A stretch of DNA of 64,000 bases from Verrucomicrobiota bacterium (GTDB taxonomy: Bacteria > Verrucomicrobiota > Verrucomicrobiia > Chthoniobacterales > UBA10450): contig QHPD01000105.1 in the NCBI GenBank assembly GCA_003218975.1, positions 53,881 to 117,880 on the forward strand, given 5' to 3'. Positions 52,493 to 60,742 of the stretch are shown here, in pieces. A program made the translations under genes and the position numbers. The notes under the pieces are model-generated. The model did not search any database and was not told the DNA's origin. It saw nothing but the letters and a program-made list of their open reading frames with translations. How positions within the stretch are numbered: position 1 is the first letter of the stretch; each line of letters opens with the position of its first letter.

Positions 52493-53221
52493 ATGCCGTT
52501 TAACATCGACCTGCACACGCATTCTTTTTTTTCCGGAGACGGTATCTCCAGTCCGGAAGATCTGATTGCCGCCGGGCGCGCCAAAGGCTTGCACGGCATC
52601 GCCATCACCGATCACAACACCTGCGACGCGATCACTTATCTGCTCGAAAAAGGCTTGATGCGGCTCGATGGTCAACCAGTCGATAATTTTCTGGTTCTGC
52701 CCGGAGTCGAAGTCACAACGGCTGATGGACATCTTCTCTGCATCGGTGCGGAGCTTCCCTACTTGAAGGGAAAACCGGCACGCGAAGTCTGCGAAATGAT
52801 CCACCAACGCGGCGGTCTCGCCATCCCGCCGCATCCTTACGATTTGTTCCGCGCCGGCATCCGCCTTTCCACACTCGAGACGTTACCCATTGATGCCATC
52901 GAAGTGTTCAATGCCGCCACTACGTTGCGCCGCTACAATCGCTATGCTTTCAAATACGCGCAGATTCGCGGATTGCCCATGACCGCTGCCAGCGACGCAC
53001 ATCACGCCGCTACCGTCGGCACTGCGTACACCATTGTGAACACGGAGGATTTCTCCGTGAAAGGAATCCTCGCCCAGATCGTCAAGAGCAACGAACTTAC
53101 CCAAAAGTACCAGACCCCGCGCGACAGCCTCCGTAAGACGTGGAATAATTGGCTCCGACTGCGTCGGCGAAAGAGAATTCCCGAGCTCGCGGCAAAAGAT
53201 CGCGGCCACAACGGCGGCTAA
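52493..53221 (+). CDS. PHP-domain metal-dependent phosphoesterase
   Basis: A 242-residue PHP protein similar to PHP-associated phosphoesterases. Metal ligands: DLHTHSFFSGDG, AITDHNTCDAI, GVEVTTADGHLL, PPHPYDLFR, and AASDAHHAATVGTAYT. The genes around it do not suggest a pathway. Length and motifs fit trpH/RNase AM-like nucleotide phosphatases, but the substrate is not certain. Confidence 0.87.
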   Translation: MPFNIDLHTHSFFSGDGISSPEDLIAAGRAKGLHGIAITDHNTCDAITYLLEKGLMRLDGQPVDNFLVLPGVEVTTADGHLLCIGAELPYLKGKPAREVCEMIHQRGGLAIPPHPYDLFRAGIRLSTLETLPIDAIEVFNAATTLRRYNRYAFKYAQIRGLPMTAASDAHHAATVGTAYTIVNTEDFSVKGILAQIVKSNELTQKYQTPRDSLRKTWNNWLRLRRRKRIPELAAKDRGHNGG

Positions 53222-53251
53222 GACTTTCAACTCTTAAACTCACTTCGCGAA

Positions 53252-53539
53252 ATGCCCGCCTACGTGATTGTGGACATCGATATCGTCGATCCGGTTGGCT
53301 ATGGCGATTACAAAGAGCTCGCGGGTGCGACCGTTGAGAAGTATGGCGGCAAGTACATTGCGCGGGGCGGGAGGACTGAAGTTCTCGAAGGCGATTGGCA
53401 CCCGAAACGCATCGTCGTGCTCAAGTTCGAGTCGATGCGGCGCGCCAAGGATTGGCTCAATTCGGAGGAATATCGCGAGCCGCGCAAAATGCGCCATCGC
53501 ACGGCAAAAGCAAAAATGATCGTCGTCGAAGGCGTGTAG
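53252..53539 (+). CDS. DUF1330 protein
   Basis: A 95-residue dimeric alpha/beta barrel-type DUF1330 protein: MPAYVIVDIDIVDPVGYGDY, KYGGKYIARGGRTEVLEGDW, and VVLKFESMRRAKDWLNSEEY are characteristic. No catalytic role is known for the family. It lies 30 bases after the PHP gene on the same strand, so it may be co-transcribed. Confidence 0.93.
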   Translation: MPAYVIVDIDIVDPVGYGDYKELAGATVEKYGGKYIARGGRTEVLEGDWHPKRIVVLKFESMRRAKDWLNSEEYREPRKMRHRTAKAKMIVVEGV

Positions 53540-53770
53540 CTGCGGAACCTCGAAATATTTTGCCATAGTGGCCGCTGCCTGCTCGTGAATGGAGCGTGCT
53601 GGGAAGCCACAACATAGATGGGCAAACCCGAGAGGGTGAGAGAGCAGGAAGCGAACGAATCAAAGCTTTCGGAGTCTCAGGCGCGATTGTTGCGTTCTGC
53701 GTTCCCTGCGCTGAAAGGCGCGTCTCCCCTTTTTTAATCCGCCTCGCACGAGTAGTGTTTGAGAAGCGAG

Positions 53771-56746
53771 ATGACTTCTACCCAGGAAAGGAAAATCAGG
53801 CAAACCGGTTGTGACGCGCGCTTTGATAATTTGACGCGCCAACTTTACGCCACTGATGCTTCGATCTATCAGATCGAGCCGATCGGCGTGGCCTTTCCGA
53901 AAAGCACGCAGCAAGCAAGCGCCGTAATTCGCGCGGCGGCTGATGCAGGTGTTTCGGTAACACCGCGGGGCGCCGGCACAAGTCTAGTCGGCAACGCGAT
54001 TGGGGAAGGATTGATCGTTGACTTCTCGCGTTATAACCGCCAGATCACCGATCTCGATCTCGAAAAATGCAGCGTGCGTGTCGGGGCAGGCGTCGTGCTG
54101 GACCAACTGAATGATTTTCTAAGACCTCACGGATTGTGCTTTGGCCCCGATGTCGCGACGAGCTCCCGCGCAACGCTGGGCGGCATGATTGCCAATAATT
54201 CCTCAGGCGCCCGTTGCCCAATTTACGGAACGACCGCCGATCACGTGATCTCACTGGAAATTGTGATGGCCGATGCTCGCACTGAAAAGATCGGGCCGAC
54301 GCATGAATCACTGCGCGTCGAGCGCGCGAAGATCGAGAATCTCATTCGCGCGGCGAGCGCTGAGATGGCTGAGCGCTGGCCTCCGGGCCTGATAAAACGT
54401 TGGCCCGGCTACGGGATCGAAAGATTTCTGCGCGCGCCGAATGATCTCACGAACATTCTCGCGGGCAGCGAAGGGACGCTCGCCGCAATTTTCTCTGCTG
54501 AACTAAAAATTTCGCCATTGCCGCACGAGAAAGGCTTGGGCCTGATCTTTTTCGCATCGGTCGGAGAAGCGATGCAGGCAACGGTCGAACTTCTCGATCT
54601 TAAACCTGCGGCGATTGAACACATCGATCGCCCGCTACTGGATCAAACCAAAGGCCAACTCCATTTCCAGTCCGCGCGCGATTTGCTCGAACTCGATACG
54701 AAGCCGTGCGAATCGATTTTAATCGTCGAGTTCTACCACGACGTCACAGAACGACTGTCGATTTTGCAATCCAGAAAGATGGGTTTACGCACGAAAATTC
54801 TCACCGATCCAGTGCAGATGAACCTGGTCTGGTCAGTGCGCAAATCCGGTCTTTCACTTTTGACTGGCTGCGTCGGTCCAGCCAAACCGTTAGCGTTCAT
54901 TGAAGATGCCGCCGTTCGCCCGGCACAATTGCCCGAATACGTGCGCGGTTTGCAATCGATCATGAAACCACTGCGCCTGGAGGCAAGTTACTACGGCCAC
55001 GCCGCTAGCGGATTGTTGCACGTGCGCCCCGTGCTCGATCTGCACAGCGCAGCTGATTTGAAAAAGTTTCGGCAAGTCGCCGATCAAACCTCAGCGCTGG
55101 TGCGGCAGTTCAAGGGCTCGCTCTCCGCCGAGCACGGCGTCGGCATCGCGCGCACCGAATATATGCGTGAACAACTCGGGGACGAGTTGCTCGAAGTCAT
55201 GCGTGAGATCAAGCGCGCGTTCGACCCGAAAAACATTTTCAATCCGGCTAAAATTTTCGAGGTAGCGACGGACCGCCGGGCCGTCCGCCATAAGATCGAC
55301 AATCATTTGCGCGAAAACTTCACCCGCCCCCTGGAGCTGCCATTCCAGCCGGTGCTCGCGTTCGCGTTCAAGGATCATTCATTCATTGGCAATCTCGAGC
55401 AATGCAACGGCTGCGGTGGCTGCCTTAAACAGACCGGCATCATGTGCCCGACGTTCATGGCCACTGGCGAAGAAGTCATGTCCACGCGCGGGCGTGCGAA
55501 CATCATCCGTGCCGCGCTGGAGATGCGCGTGAACGGACATGATCCGTTGAAATCCGAAGAGCTCGATGCGGCGCTAAGCAATTGTCTCTCGTGCAAAGGC
55601 TGCACGCCGGAATGCCCGTCGAATGTGAATCTCGCATTGTTGAAGGCGGAGATGCTTTACGCGCGATATCAGCGTGATGGTTTGCCATTGCGCGAACGCG
55701 TTTTCAGCAACGTTGATTTGCTGGGGAGAATCGGCTGCGCGATTCCGGCGGTCGCAAATTCAACTCTCGATTTCAAGCCGGTGCGCGCGTTGATGGAGAC
55801 GGCGCTTGGCATCTCAGCGCGCCGATCATTGCCGCATTACGCACGCGAACGCTTCGACAAATGGTTTAACCGGCGTGCTGTAGCCGCGGGCGTTGACCCC
55901 GGCCGTGCGTCCGCGCTCACCGATCGCGGCTACAACGGCGTTCGGAGAGCGCCGCTACAGAAGCGTGGTCCTATCATTCTCTGGGACGACACATTCGTGC
56001 GATATCACGAACCGCACATTGGAATCGCTGCCGTGAAAGTGCTGGAAGCCCTTGGGTTTGAAGTTGTGTTGGTGAAAAATCGACGCTGCTGCGGACGACC
56101 GGCATTTAGTCTGGGAAATCTCGACGCCGCCGCAAAGCTCGGGAAACACAATATCTCTCATCTCTCCAGCCTTCGCTCGGCTACTGCTCGGCAAGCAACT
56201 CTCCAGCCTCCGCTCGGCTACGGCTCGGCAAGCAACCATCAACTAGCTGCCGCTCCTATTCTCTTCCTCGAGCCGTCGTGCTGGTCGATGTTCGTGGAAG
56301 ATTATCGTGAGCTAAAGATCGAGAACGCGGAAAACGTCGCAAAGCGTTGTTTCCTATTCGAGCAATTCGCTGATGATTTACTCGCCCAAGAGCCGGACGC
56401 CCTTCATTTCAACGAACGTTCCGAGACAATTGCGATTCATCCGCATTGCCACGTCAAATCGATCATGAACCCGGCGTTCATGCGCAGACTGGCGGAACGT
56501 TTGCCCGGAAGAAAAGCAATTGTCCTCGATAGTGCCTGTTGCGGAATGGCAGGCGCGTTCGGCGCGCTCGCAGAGAAATACGATCTCTCCGTCCAGGTTG
56601 CCCAGCGCTTGCTCGACCACATCGATAATCAACCGCCGGGGACACAAATTGTCGCCTCAGGCACAAGTTGTCGGCATCAAATTACCGACCTCAGCAACGC
56701 TCGCCCAAAACATATGGCCGAACTGCTAGCCAAAGCGCTGCTGTAG
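53771..56746 (+). CDS. FAD-linked oxidase / Fe-S / CCG-domain dehydrogenase (D-lactate or glycolate type)
   Basis: A 991-residue fusion: FAD_binding_4 (VTPRGAGTSLVGNAIGEGL and TLGGMIANNSSGARCPIYG), a FAD-oxidase C domain (HGVGIARTEYM), a ferredoxin-like Fe-S region (CNGCGGCLKQTGIMCP and CLSCKGCTPECPSNVNL), then CCG/cysteine-rich domains (RRCCGRPAFSLGNL, DSACCGMAGAFG). Such fusions oxidise D-lactate, glycolate or D-2-hydroxyglutarate into quinones. Residues about 703-730 are coded by a palindromic repeat cluster, and about 798-822 by a 2 x 37-bp tandem repeat, both absent from the conserved domains. The start ATG 53771 is favoured over 53759. Confidence 0.93.
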   Translation: MTSTQERKIRQTGCDARFDNLTRQLYATDASIYQIEPIGVAFPKSTQQASAVIRAAADAGVSVTPRGAGTSLVGNAIGEGLIVDFSRYNRQITDLDLEKCSVRVGAGVVLDQLNDFLRPHGLCFGPDVATSSRATLGGMIANNSSGARCPIYGTTADHVISLEIVMADARTEKIGPTHESLRVERAKIENLIRAASAEMAERWPPGLIKRWPGYGIERFLRAPNDLTNILAGSEGTLAAIFSAELKISPLPHEKGLGLIFFASVGEAMQATVELLDLKPAAIEHIDRPLLDQTKGQLHFQSARDLLELDTKPCESILIVEFYHDVTERLSILQSRKMGLRTKILTDPVQMNLVWSVRKSGLSLLTGCVGPAKPLAFIEDAAVRPAQLPEYVRGLQSIMKPLRLEASYYGHAASGLLHVRPVLDLHSAADLKKFRQVADQTSALVRQFKGSLSAEHGVGIARTEYMREQLGDELLEVMREIKRAFDPKNIFNPAKIFEVATDRRAVRHKIDNHLRENFTRPLELPFQPVLAFAFKDHSFIGNLEQCNGCGGCLKQTGIMCPTFMATGEEVMSTRGRANIIRAALEMRVNGHDPLKSEELDAALSNCLSCKGCTPECPSNVNLALLKAEMLYARYQRDGLPLRERVFSNVDLLGRIGCAIPAVANSTLDFKPVRALMETALGISARRSLPHYARERFDKWFNRRAVAAGVDPGRASALTDRGYNGVRRAPLQKRGPIILWDDTFVRYHEPHIGIAAVKVLEALGFEVVLVKNRRCCGRPAFSLGNLDAAAKLGKHNISHLSSLRSATARQATLQPPLGYGSASNHQLAAAPILFLEPSCWSMFVEDYRELKIENAENVAKRCFLFEQFADDLLAQEPDALHFNERSETIAIHPHCHVKSIMNPAFMRRLAERLPGRKAIVLDSACCGMAGAFGALAEKYDLSVQVAQRLLDHIDNQPPGTQIVASGTSCRHQITDLSNARPKHMAELLAKALL
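55878..55960. repeat. Three-unit palindromic repeat inside a coding sequence
   Basis: CTGTAGCCGCG (55878) through CGCTACAG (55960) holds three CTGTAGC(C/G)GCG-type units, one on the plus strand and two on the minus strand, with hairpins. TGTAGCCGCG (55879-55888) is a perfect inverted repeat of CGCGGCTACA (55925-55934). It keeps the reading frame of the oxidoreductase open. Confidence 0.65.
56162..56235. repeat. 2 x 37-bp tandem repeat inside the oxidoreductase gene
   Basis: Two adjacent 37-base copies starting CTCTCCAGCC (56162-56198 and 56199-56235) match at 35 positions. They code part of a low-complexity stretch (SSLRSATARQATLQPPLGYG) that looks unlike the rest of the protein. Confidence 0.75.
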
Positions 56747-56795
56747 CCCTAAGAGCTTTCGGGGTCTCGGCTGCAACCTGCAAAGACATTTCCAG
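56742..56795. repeat. Degenerate repeat supplying the stop region
   Basis: CTGTAGCC begins at the last codons of the oxidoreductase gene and provides its TAG stop. The following AGCTTTCGGGGTCTCGGCT resembles AGCTTTCGGAGTCTCAGGC near 53666 upstream of the same gene. Confidence 0.4.
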
Positions 56796-56886
56796 CGTTG
56801 ACTATGCCTCGCGACACTCTAGCCTCGGCTTCCTAGCTTCCTTAAATGAGAAGCAGTTTTGCGGCTGCGTTCTTAATTTTCCGCTG

Positions 56887-57489
56887 TCATTCATAGCTGA
56901 TCGGTACTCGAATCCGCGACACTGTTCCGGGTTTGAACCGCCACTTTCGAAACGCATCGGTCGTGACTTTATCGAGAATACCATTGCCTGTGCTTTGCTC
57001 CATCACCACACTGGTAACGTTGCCAGTCGCGGTATCAACGATCATGACGCAAACGCCGTTCCCAGTGACATGGGCCCGCTTCGCTTGATAGGGGTAATCC
57101 GGCATAGGGGTTCGAACTGCTACGGCCTTTGCGGCTGAAATTGACATCACGCTCGCAACGGGAAGTTCGGCTGCCGGGAGTTGCGGAGCAGGAGTCGCGC
57201 GCCTTTTTACGTGAGTTTTCCTTTCTGTTGTCGGAGCTGGTGTTGCCAGCTCTTCTGCACGCGGCGTCTCCTCGGCGATCGGCGCAGGATTTTCGCTCGG
57301 CGCCTTACTTGAAATTTCCACACTCGGTTTTGACGTTCGCTCTTTCGGGCGAGGTCTAGGCGTTGCCTTGATGGTTTCCGAAGGCTCCAGCGTTGGCGAG
57401 GCCGCATCTTGGGCTCGTGCGAACTGTGACCCGGCGAACGCTACACTACTACACAGGATAGAGAGGATAATTCTTCTGTGGAAGCACAT
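56887..57489 (-). CDS. Secreted TonB C-terminal-domain protein
   Basis: A 200-residue protein from ATG 57489 with an N-terminal hydrophobic segment (CFHRRIILSILCSSVAFAG), a Pro/Thr/Glu-rich spacer, then a TonB C-terminal-like domain (MPDYPYQAKRAHVTGNGVCV, NGILDKVTTDAFRKWRFKPG). TonB proteins span the periplasm to energise outer membrane receptors, but here the N-terminus may be a cleaved signal, so energy coupling is uncertain. No ExbB/ExbD genes are near. Confidence 0.8.
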   Translation of the reverse strand: MCFHRRIILSILCSSVAFAGSQFARAQDAASPTLEPSETIKATPRPRPKERTSKPSVEISSKAPSENPAPIAEETPRAEELATPAPTTERKTHVKRRATPAPQLPAAELPVASVMSISAAKAVAVRTPMPDYPYQAKRAHVTGNGVCVMIVDTATGNVTSVVMEQSTGNGILDKVTTDAFRKWRFKPGTVSRIRVPISYE

Positions 57490-57676
57490 CGAGAAAATTT
57501 CCGCCGCTTTCCGCACTCCGCAAGAATCCGGGAAAGGTAGACGGATGAAGGAAGAATTAAGAAGTCTCTTTTGATCGTTTTAAAATTGTCACGAAAATAG
57601 CGATCAGTTCGTCACATTCCTCTCGGAGAGGCGCGAGCCTTTCTGCCGGGACTTTCCCCTTCCTAATTCTTCGTTT

Positions 57677-58219
57677 TTACTTTTCCCTTTTCTTCTCCTC
57701 CAAATACTTCTTCTGCTTCGTTCCATCTTGGCTACTGCTATCCGGCCTCTCTTCAATCAATTCGTCAGCCGGAACGGTGTGAAACGAAACAACTGCCCAA
57801 TCCCCGTCTGTGCCTACGACCGGCCGATGCCACACATTCGCCGGGATTGAAATCCACCGCCGTTCCAGTGGCGCCTCCAGGTTGCTGACCAAAACATTCG
57901 ACTGCCACTGTCCTGGCTCGCCGGTTTGAAGATCGCCGCTCCCATCGAACGACATCATGCGTTGATGACTATTCGGATGACGTTCTGCGCCGGTGTCCGC
58001 GCCCGCGCGCAGGACAAAAACCCAGGCAGAGCGGACGCCAGGCGCCAGCGCACCACCGAAAACGGTTAACGGAATCGGTTTCCAAGCCATTAGCGCCTCC
58101 TTCCTTCGAGCCAGCTCGGTGCGGACGCGTTCGACAATCGGGCGAATTCGTTCGCGGACATTCTCAGATCGCAAAAGCGCGTCGAGCGACTTAAGGCGCG
58201 AGCGTTCCTCCGGTGTCAT
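57677..58219 (-). CDS. Cupin-like protein of unknown function
   Basis: A 180-residue protein without a signal peptide. A small cupin-like region (PNSHQRMMSFDGSGDLQ, RWISIPANVWHRPVV, WAVVSFHTVPADELIEERP) follows a helical N-terminal segment (residues 1-45). The metal-site residues of a typical cupin are only partly visible (HPNSHQ then later WHRPV). No neighbour suggests a role. The C-terminus is Lys/Glu-rich. It is divergent from the next secreted gene. Confidence 0.72.
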   Translation of the reverse strand: MTPEERSRLKSLDALLRSENVRERIRPIVERVRTELARRKEALMAWKPIPLTVFGGALAPGVRSAWVFVLRAGADTGAERHPNSHQRMMSFDGSGDLQTGEPGQWQSNVLVSNLEAPLERRWISIPANVWHRPVVGTDGDWAVVSFHTVPADELIEERPDSSSQDGTKQKKYLEEKKREK

Positions 58220-58289
58220 TTAAACGAGTACTCTGCTACGCTCTCTTCCTTCGATTTCCTAATTCTTAATTCTTCTTTCATTCTTTCTT

Positions 58290-59000
58290 ATGAAACTTGC
58301 GCTCATCACATTTTTGTCCGCCGTAACCCTCGCCTGCGCTGCGGATGTTCCGATTACGCAGGACGAACTCGTCCGTCGCACTCAGGAGCTTTACGATGCC
58401 ATCGTTCCCGGCAATCAAGCGCCGTGGCAAAAATACTTCGCCGACGACTGCATCTTCGCTGACGAGAAAGGCCGCCTTCTCGACAAACCAAAACTGATCG
58501 CCGACATCACGCCGATGCCGGCAGGTTATTCCGGTGCGATTAAGATCGAGAAACCTCAGAGCCGGATTATCGGCAGCACAGCCATACTCAGCTACGACGC
58601 TGACGAGACTGAGACGATCTTCGGCCAAAACCTGAAAGCCCGGTATCACGTCACTGACACCTGGCTGCAGCGCAACGGCGAGTGGAAAATCATCGCCAGC
58701 CAGGCCCATCGCTACTACGAAGACCCGGCCGTGGGAAAAGCCGATCCAAAAAAGTTTACGGACTACATCGGCGCGTACGAACTGGCGCCGGGACAAACGA
58801 GATCCGTCATTGCCGAAGATGACAGGTTATTTGTCGAACGAAACGGCAAGAAAGAGCAACTGCTCCCGGAAACATCAGAGGTTTTCTTCCGCAAAGGTGT
58901 CGAAGGCAGAATTCTGTTCCGTTACGCTTCCACGGGCAAAGTGGACGCCTTGATCGATCGTCGTAACAACGAGGACGTCATCTGGCGCAAAACGAAATAG
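58290..59000 (+). CDS. Secreted NTF2-like (DUF4440) protein
   Basis: A 236-residue exported protein with signal peptide (MKLALITFLSAVTLACA). The NTF2-like domain (about 25-155) contains YFADDCIFADEKGRLLDKPK, ILSYDADETETIFGQNLKAR, and TDTWLQRNGEWKIIASQAHR. A further small domain (about 165-235) follows, like the C-terminal DUF3471-type extension of secreted enzymes. Ligand unknown. It is convergent with the GlsB-like gene. Confidence 0.82.
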   Translation: MKLALITFLSAVTLACAADVPITQDELVRRTQELYDAIVPGNQAPWQKYFADDCIFADEKGRLLDKPKLIADITPMPAGYSGAIKIEKPQSRIIGSTAILSYDADETETIFGQNLKARYHVTDTWLQRNGEWKIIASQAHRYYEDPAVGKADPKKFTDYIGAYELAPGQTRSVIAEDDRLFVERNGKKEQLLPETSEVFFRKGVEGRILFRYASTGKVDALIDRRNNEDVIWRKTK

Positions 59001-59004
59001 TTTG

Positions 59005-59262
59005 TTAGCCCGGCGCCAATTTTCCCCAAATGAAGAGCAAAATGATCGCGCCGATGATCGACATGATGAAACCCGCCGGATGAAACGTGGAGCCTGGTGC
59101 CGGTTTGGAAAACAGGCGGCCGATCAATCCGCCGACGATCGAGCCACCGATACCAAGTAGAGTGGTCATTATCAAACCGAGATGCTGCACGCCCGGCATA
59201 ATGGCGCGTGCGATCAAACCGATCACGAAACCGACGATGATATACCAAATGATGTGTAACAT
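59005..59262 (-). CDS. GlsB/YeaQ/YmgE family membrane protein
   Basis: An 85-residue small membrane protein with three hydrophobic segments and the family pattern IIVGFVIGLIARAIMPG, TTLLGIGGSIVGGLIGRLF and GFIMSIIGAIILLFIWGKL. The family is known as transglycosylase-associated by annotation only; stress-linked roles have been suggested. It is convergent with the NTF2-like gene. Confidence 0.92.
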   Translation of the reverse strand: MLHIIWYIIVGFVIGLIARAIMPGVQHLGLIMTTLLGIGGSIVGGLIGRLFSKPAPGSTFHPAGFIMSIIGAIILLFIWGKLAPG

Positions 59263-59358
59263 AGATTTATTTTGGTTAAGCCGAAGAGGCTAAAATGTTC
59301 CTCAAGGCGAAGGCGATTCTTCACGCGCGTCTTGGCGTTGGCGGATCACGATCGCTGA

Positions 59359-59775
59359 TCACCGCGCTGGCCAAGTTCCCGCATCGTCAGCGCCCGGGCG
59401 GCCATTCACGTTCGCGTATATTGCCTCCGCCTTGCCGTCACTGCGTTTGAAGCGACGTTCTTTCGACGTCTTATCCGGGACCCATGTCGCGCCAGCGGCG
59501 TTTGCCTTTAGGAACCTGGCAATCTCTTTTTCGCAAAGATCGGTGCCCTTGACGTGAGAATACCTTTCCAAAACGCTTCGGCCGTCAGCAAAGATCACAA
59601 AGTAAAGATATCGATCCTTATGGTAAAGAACGCTGACGGTCCCATCATCGAGTAAATGTCGCTCTACCAGGTTGCCATAGGAATCATCAACTTTGTCGTA
59701 GCTATCGCTCAGGTTCGCCCAAGCACAGCTCACACCGATCAAAAGAATTAAAAATACGCGGGAGTATTGCTTCAT
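59359..59775 (-). CDS. Small secreted protein of unknown function
   Basis: A 138-residue exported protein from ATG 59775, with signal peptide (VFLILLIGVSCAWA). The mature region (SYDKVDDSYGNLVERHLLDD, VLYHKDRYLYFVIFADGRSV, ADGRSVLERYSHVKGTDLCEKE) has no recognised domain. It lies downstream of the broken quinone-reductase gene on the same strand. Function unknown. Confidence 0.65.
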   Translation of the reverse strand: MKQYSRVFLILLIGVSCAWANLSDSYDKVDDSYGNLVERHLLDDGTVSVLYHKDRYLYFVIFADGRSVLERYSHVKGTDLCEKEIARFLKANAAGATWVPDKTSKERRFKRSDGKAEAIYANVNGRPGADDAGTWPAR

Positions 59776-59923
59776 GTTGCTTGCCACGCCGTAGCGTTAG
59801 GCGTAGGCAGGTCCGACGCGAGGTAGTGGTCGAGCGCTGTGGAAGCAGGCGAGACACAATTCTTTGTCTTTCGGCCCATTTTTAATTCCTCCTTCCTAAT
59901 TCCTCCTTCTTCGTTTTTCCTTC

Positions 59924-60578
59924 CTACTTCTTTGGCACTAGCACGATTTTCCCCAACGCTCCCGGCTCCATGACGGCTCGATGTGCCTCGGCCGCTTCGG
60001 CTAGCGGAAATTCTTTGCCGATCACCGGACGCAACGTCCCGTTTTCCAGACCAGCCACCAGCGCGATACGCCGTCGCGTACGGCGTGCCCATGGCCGCGC
60101 CTTGCCCGAAAGAAACATTTGCCGGCAACGGATGCACCTGCTCTGTCGTGCACAGCGCAAACTCGGCGTACGTCCCACTGACTGATCTCGCAGTGTAAAC
60201 ACGATCGCCCGGTTTAAATTCATTGACATCCGATCCAATTTCCTCGACTACGCCCGCTCCGTCGTTACCCGGCGTGTAACGCAACGCCGGCTTGTATGCA
60301 TAAGTTCCCGCCCGAATGTAAGTCTCCACCGGGTTAACGCCGATCGCGTGCATTCGGACGAGCACCTGACCGGGACCGGGTCGCGGCGTCGGCACTTCTT
60401 CGAGCCGCAAAACTTCCGGACCGCCAAATTCATGCACCCGAATTGCCTTCATTGATTTTCTCTTACTTGTCTTCGCCTGCGTTTCTTTCGTCTGCCCCTG
60501 CGTCGTCTGTTGTGGCTCCGTCTGGCCTAACGCCATGAGCGGTAACGCCATTATCGCTGTCATTATCAGTATCCTCAT
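59924..60578 (-). pseudogene. Quinone oxidoreductase (MDR family) with internal deletion
   Basis: A strong ribosome site (AAAGGAGGGA, 60590-60581) precedes ATG 60578, giving an N-terminal signal-like segment (MTAIMALPLMALG) before the usual start MKAIRVHEFGGPEVLRLEEV. The catalytic domain runs through GPGQVLVRMHAIGVNPVETY and FGQGAAMGTPYATAYRA. The whole nucleotide-binding Rossmann half, about 130-140 residues, is missing: the sequence jumps, with a frame change at about 60058-60070, to ALVAGLENGTLRPVIGKEF and ends GALGKIVLVPKK at 59924. In intact relatives these parts are separated. No activity is expected. Confidence 0.8.
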
Positions 60579-60742
60579 TATCCCTCCTTTCCCCTGTAAT
60601 TCGCATCTCCCAAAACTTTGGCCTCCGCGGATCGCTCAATATCGTGCCGCAGCTGACCCTTGGGCTTGGAAAATCATTTTTCGGATCAACATTCAATGAT
60701 TGCACGCCGGCGCCGGAACCGCTTTGATTAGCGCTGGCACAC

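Noticed and set aside
53596..53814. 72-residue plus-strand frame before the oxidoreductase
   Set aside because: No ribosome site or family; its sequence comes from a repeat-like stretch.
56162..56235. Considered as a CRISPR-like repeat
   Set aside because: Only two directly adjacent copies, no spacers, and inside a gene.
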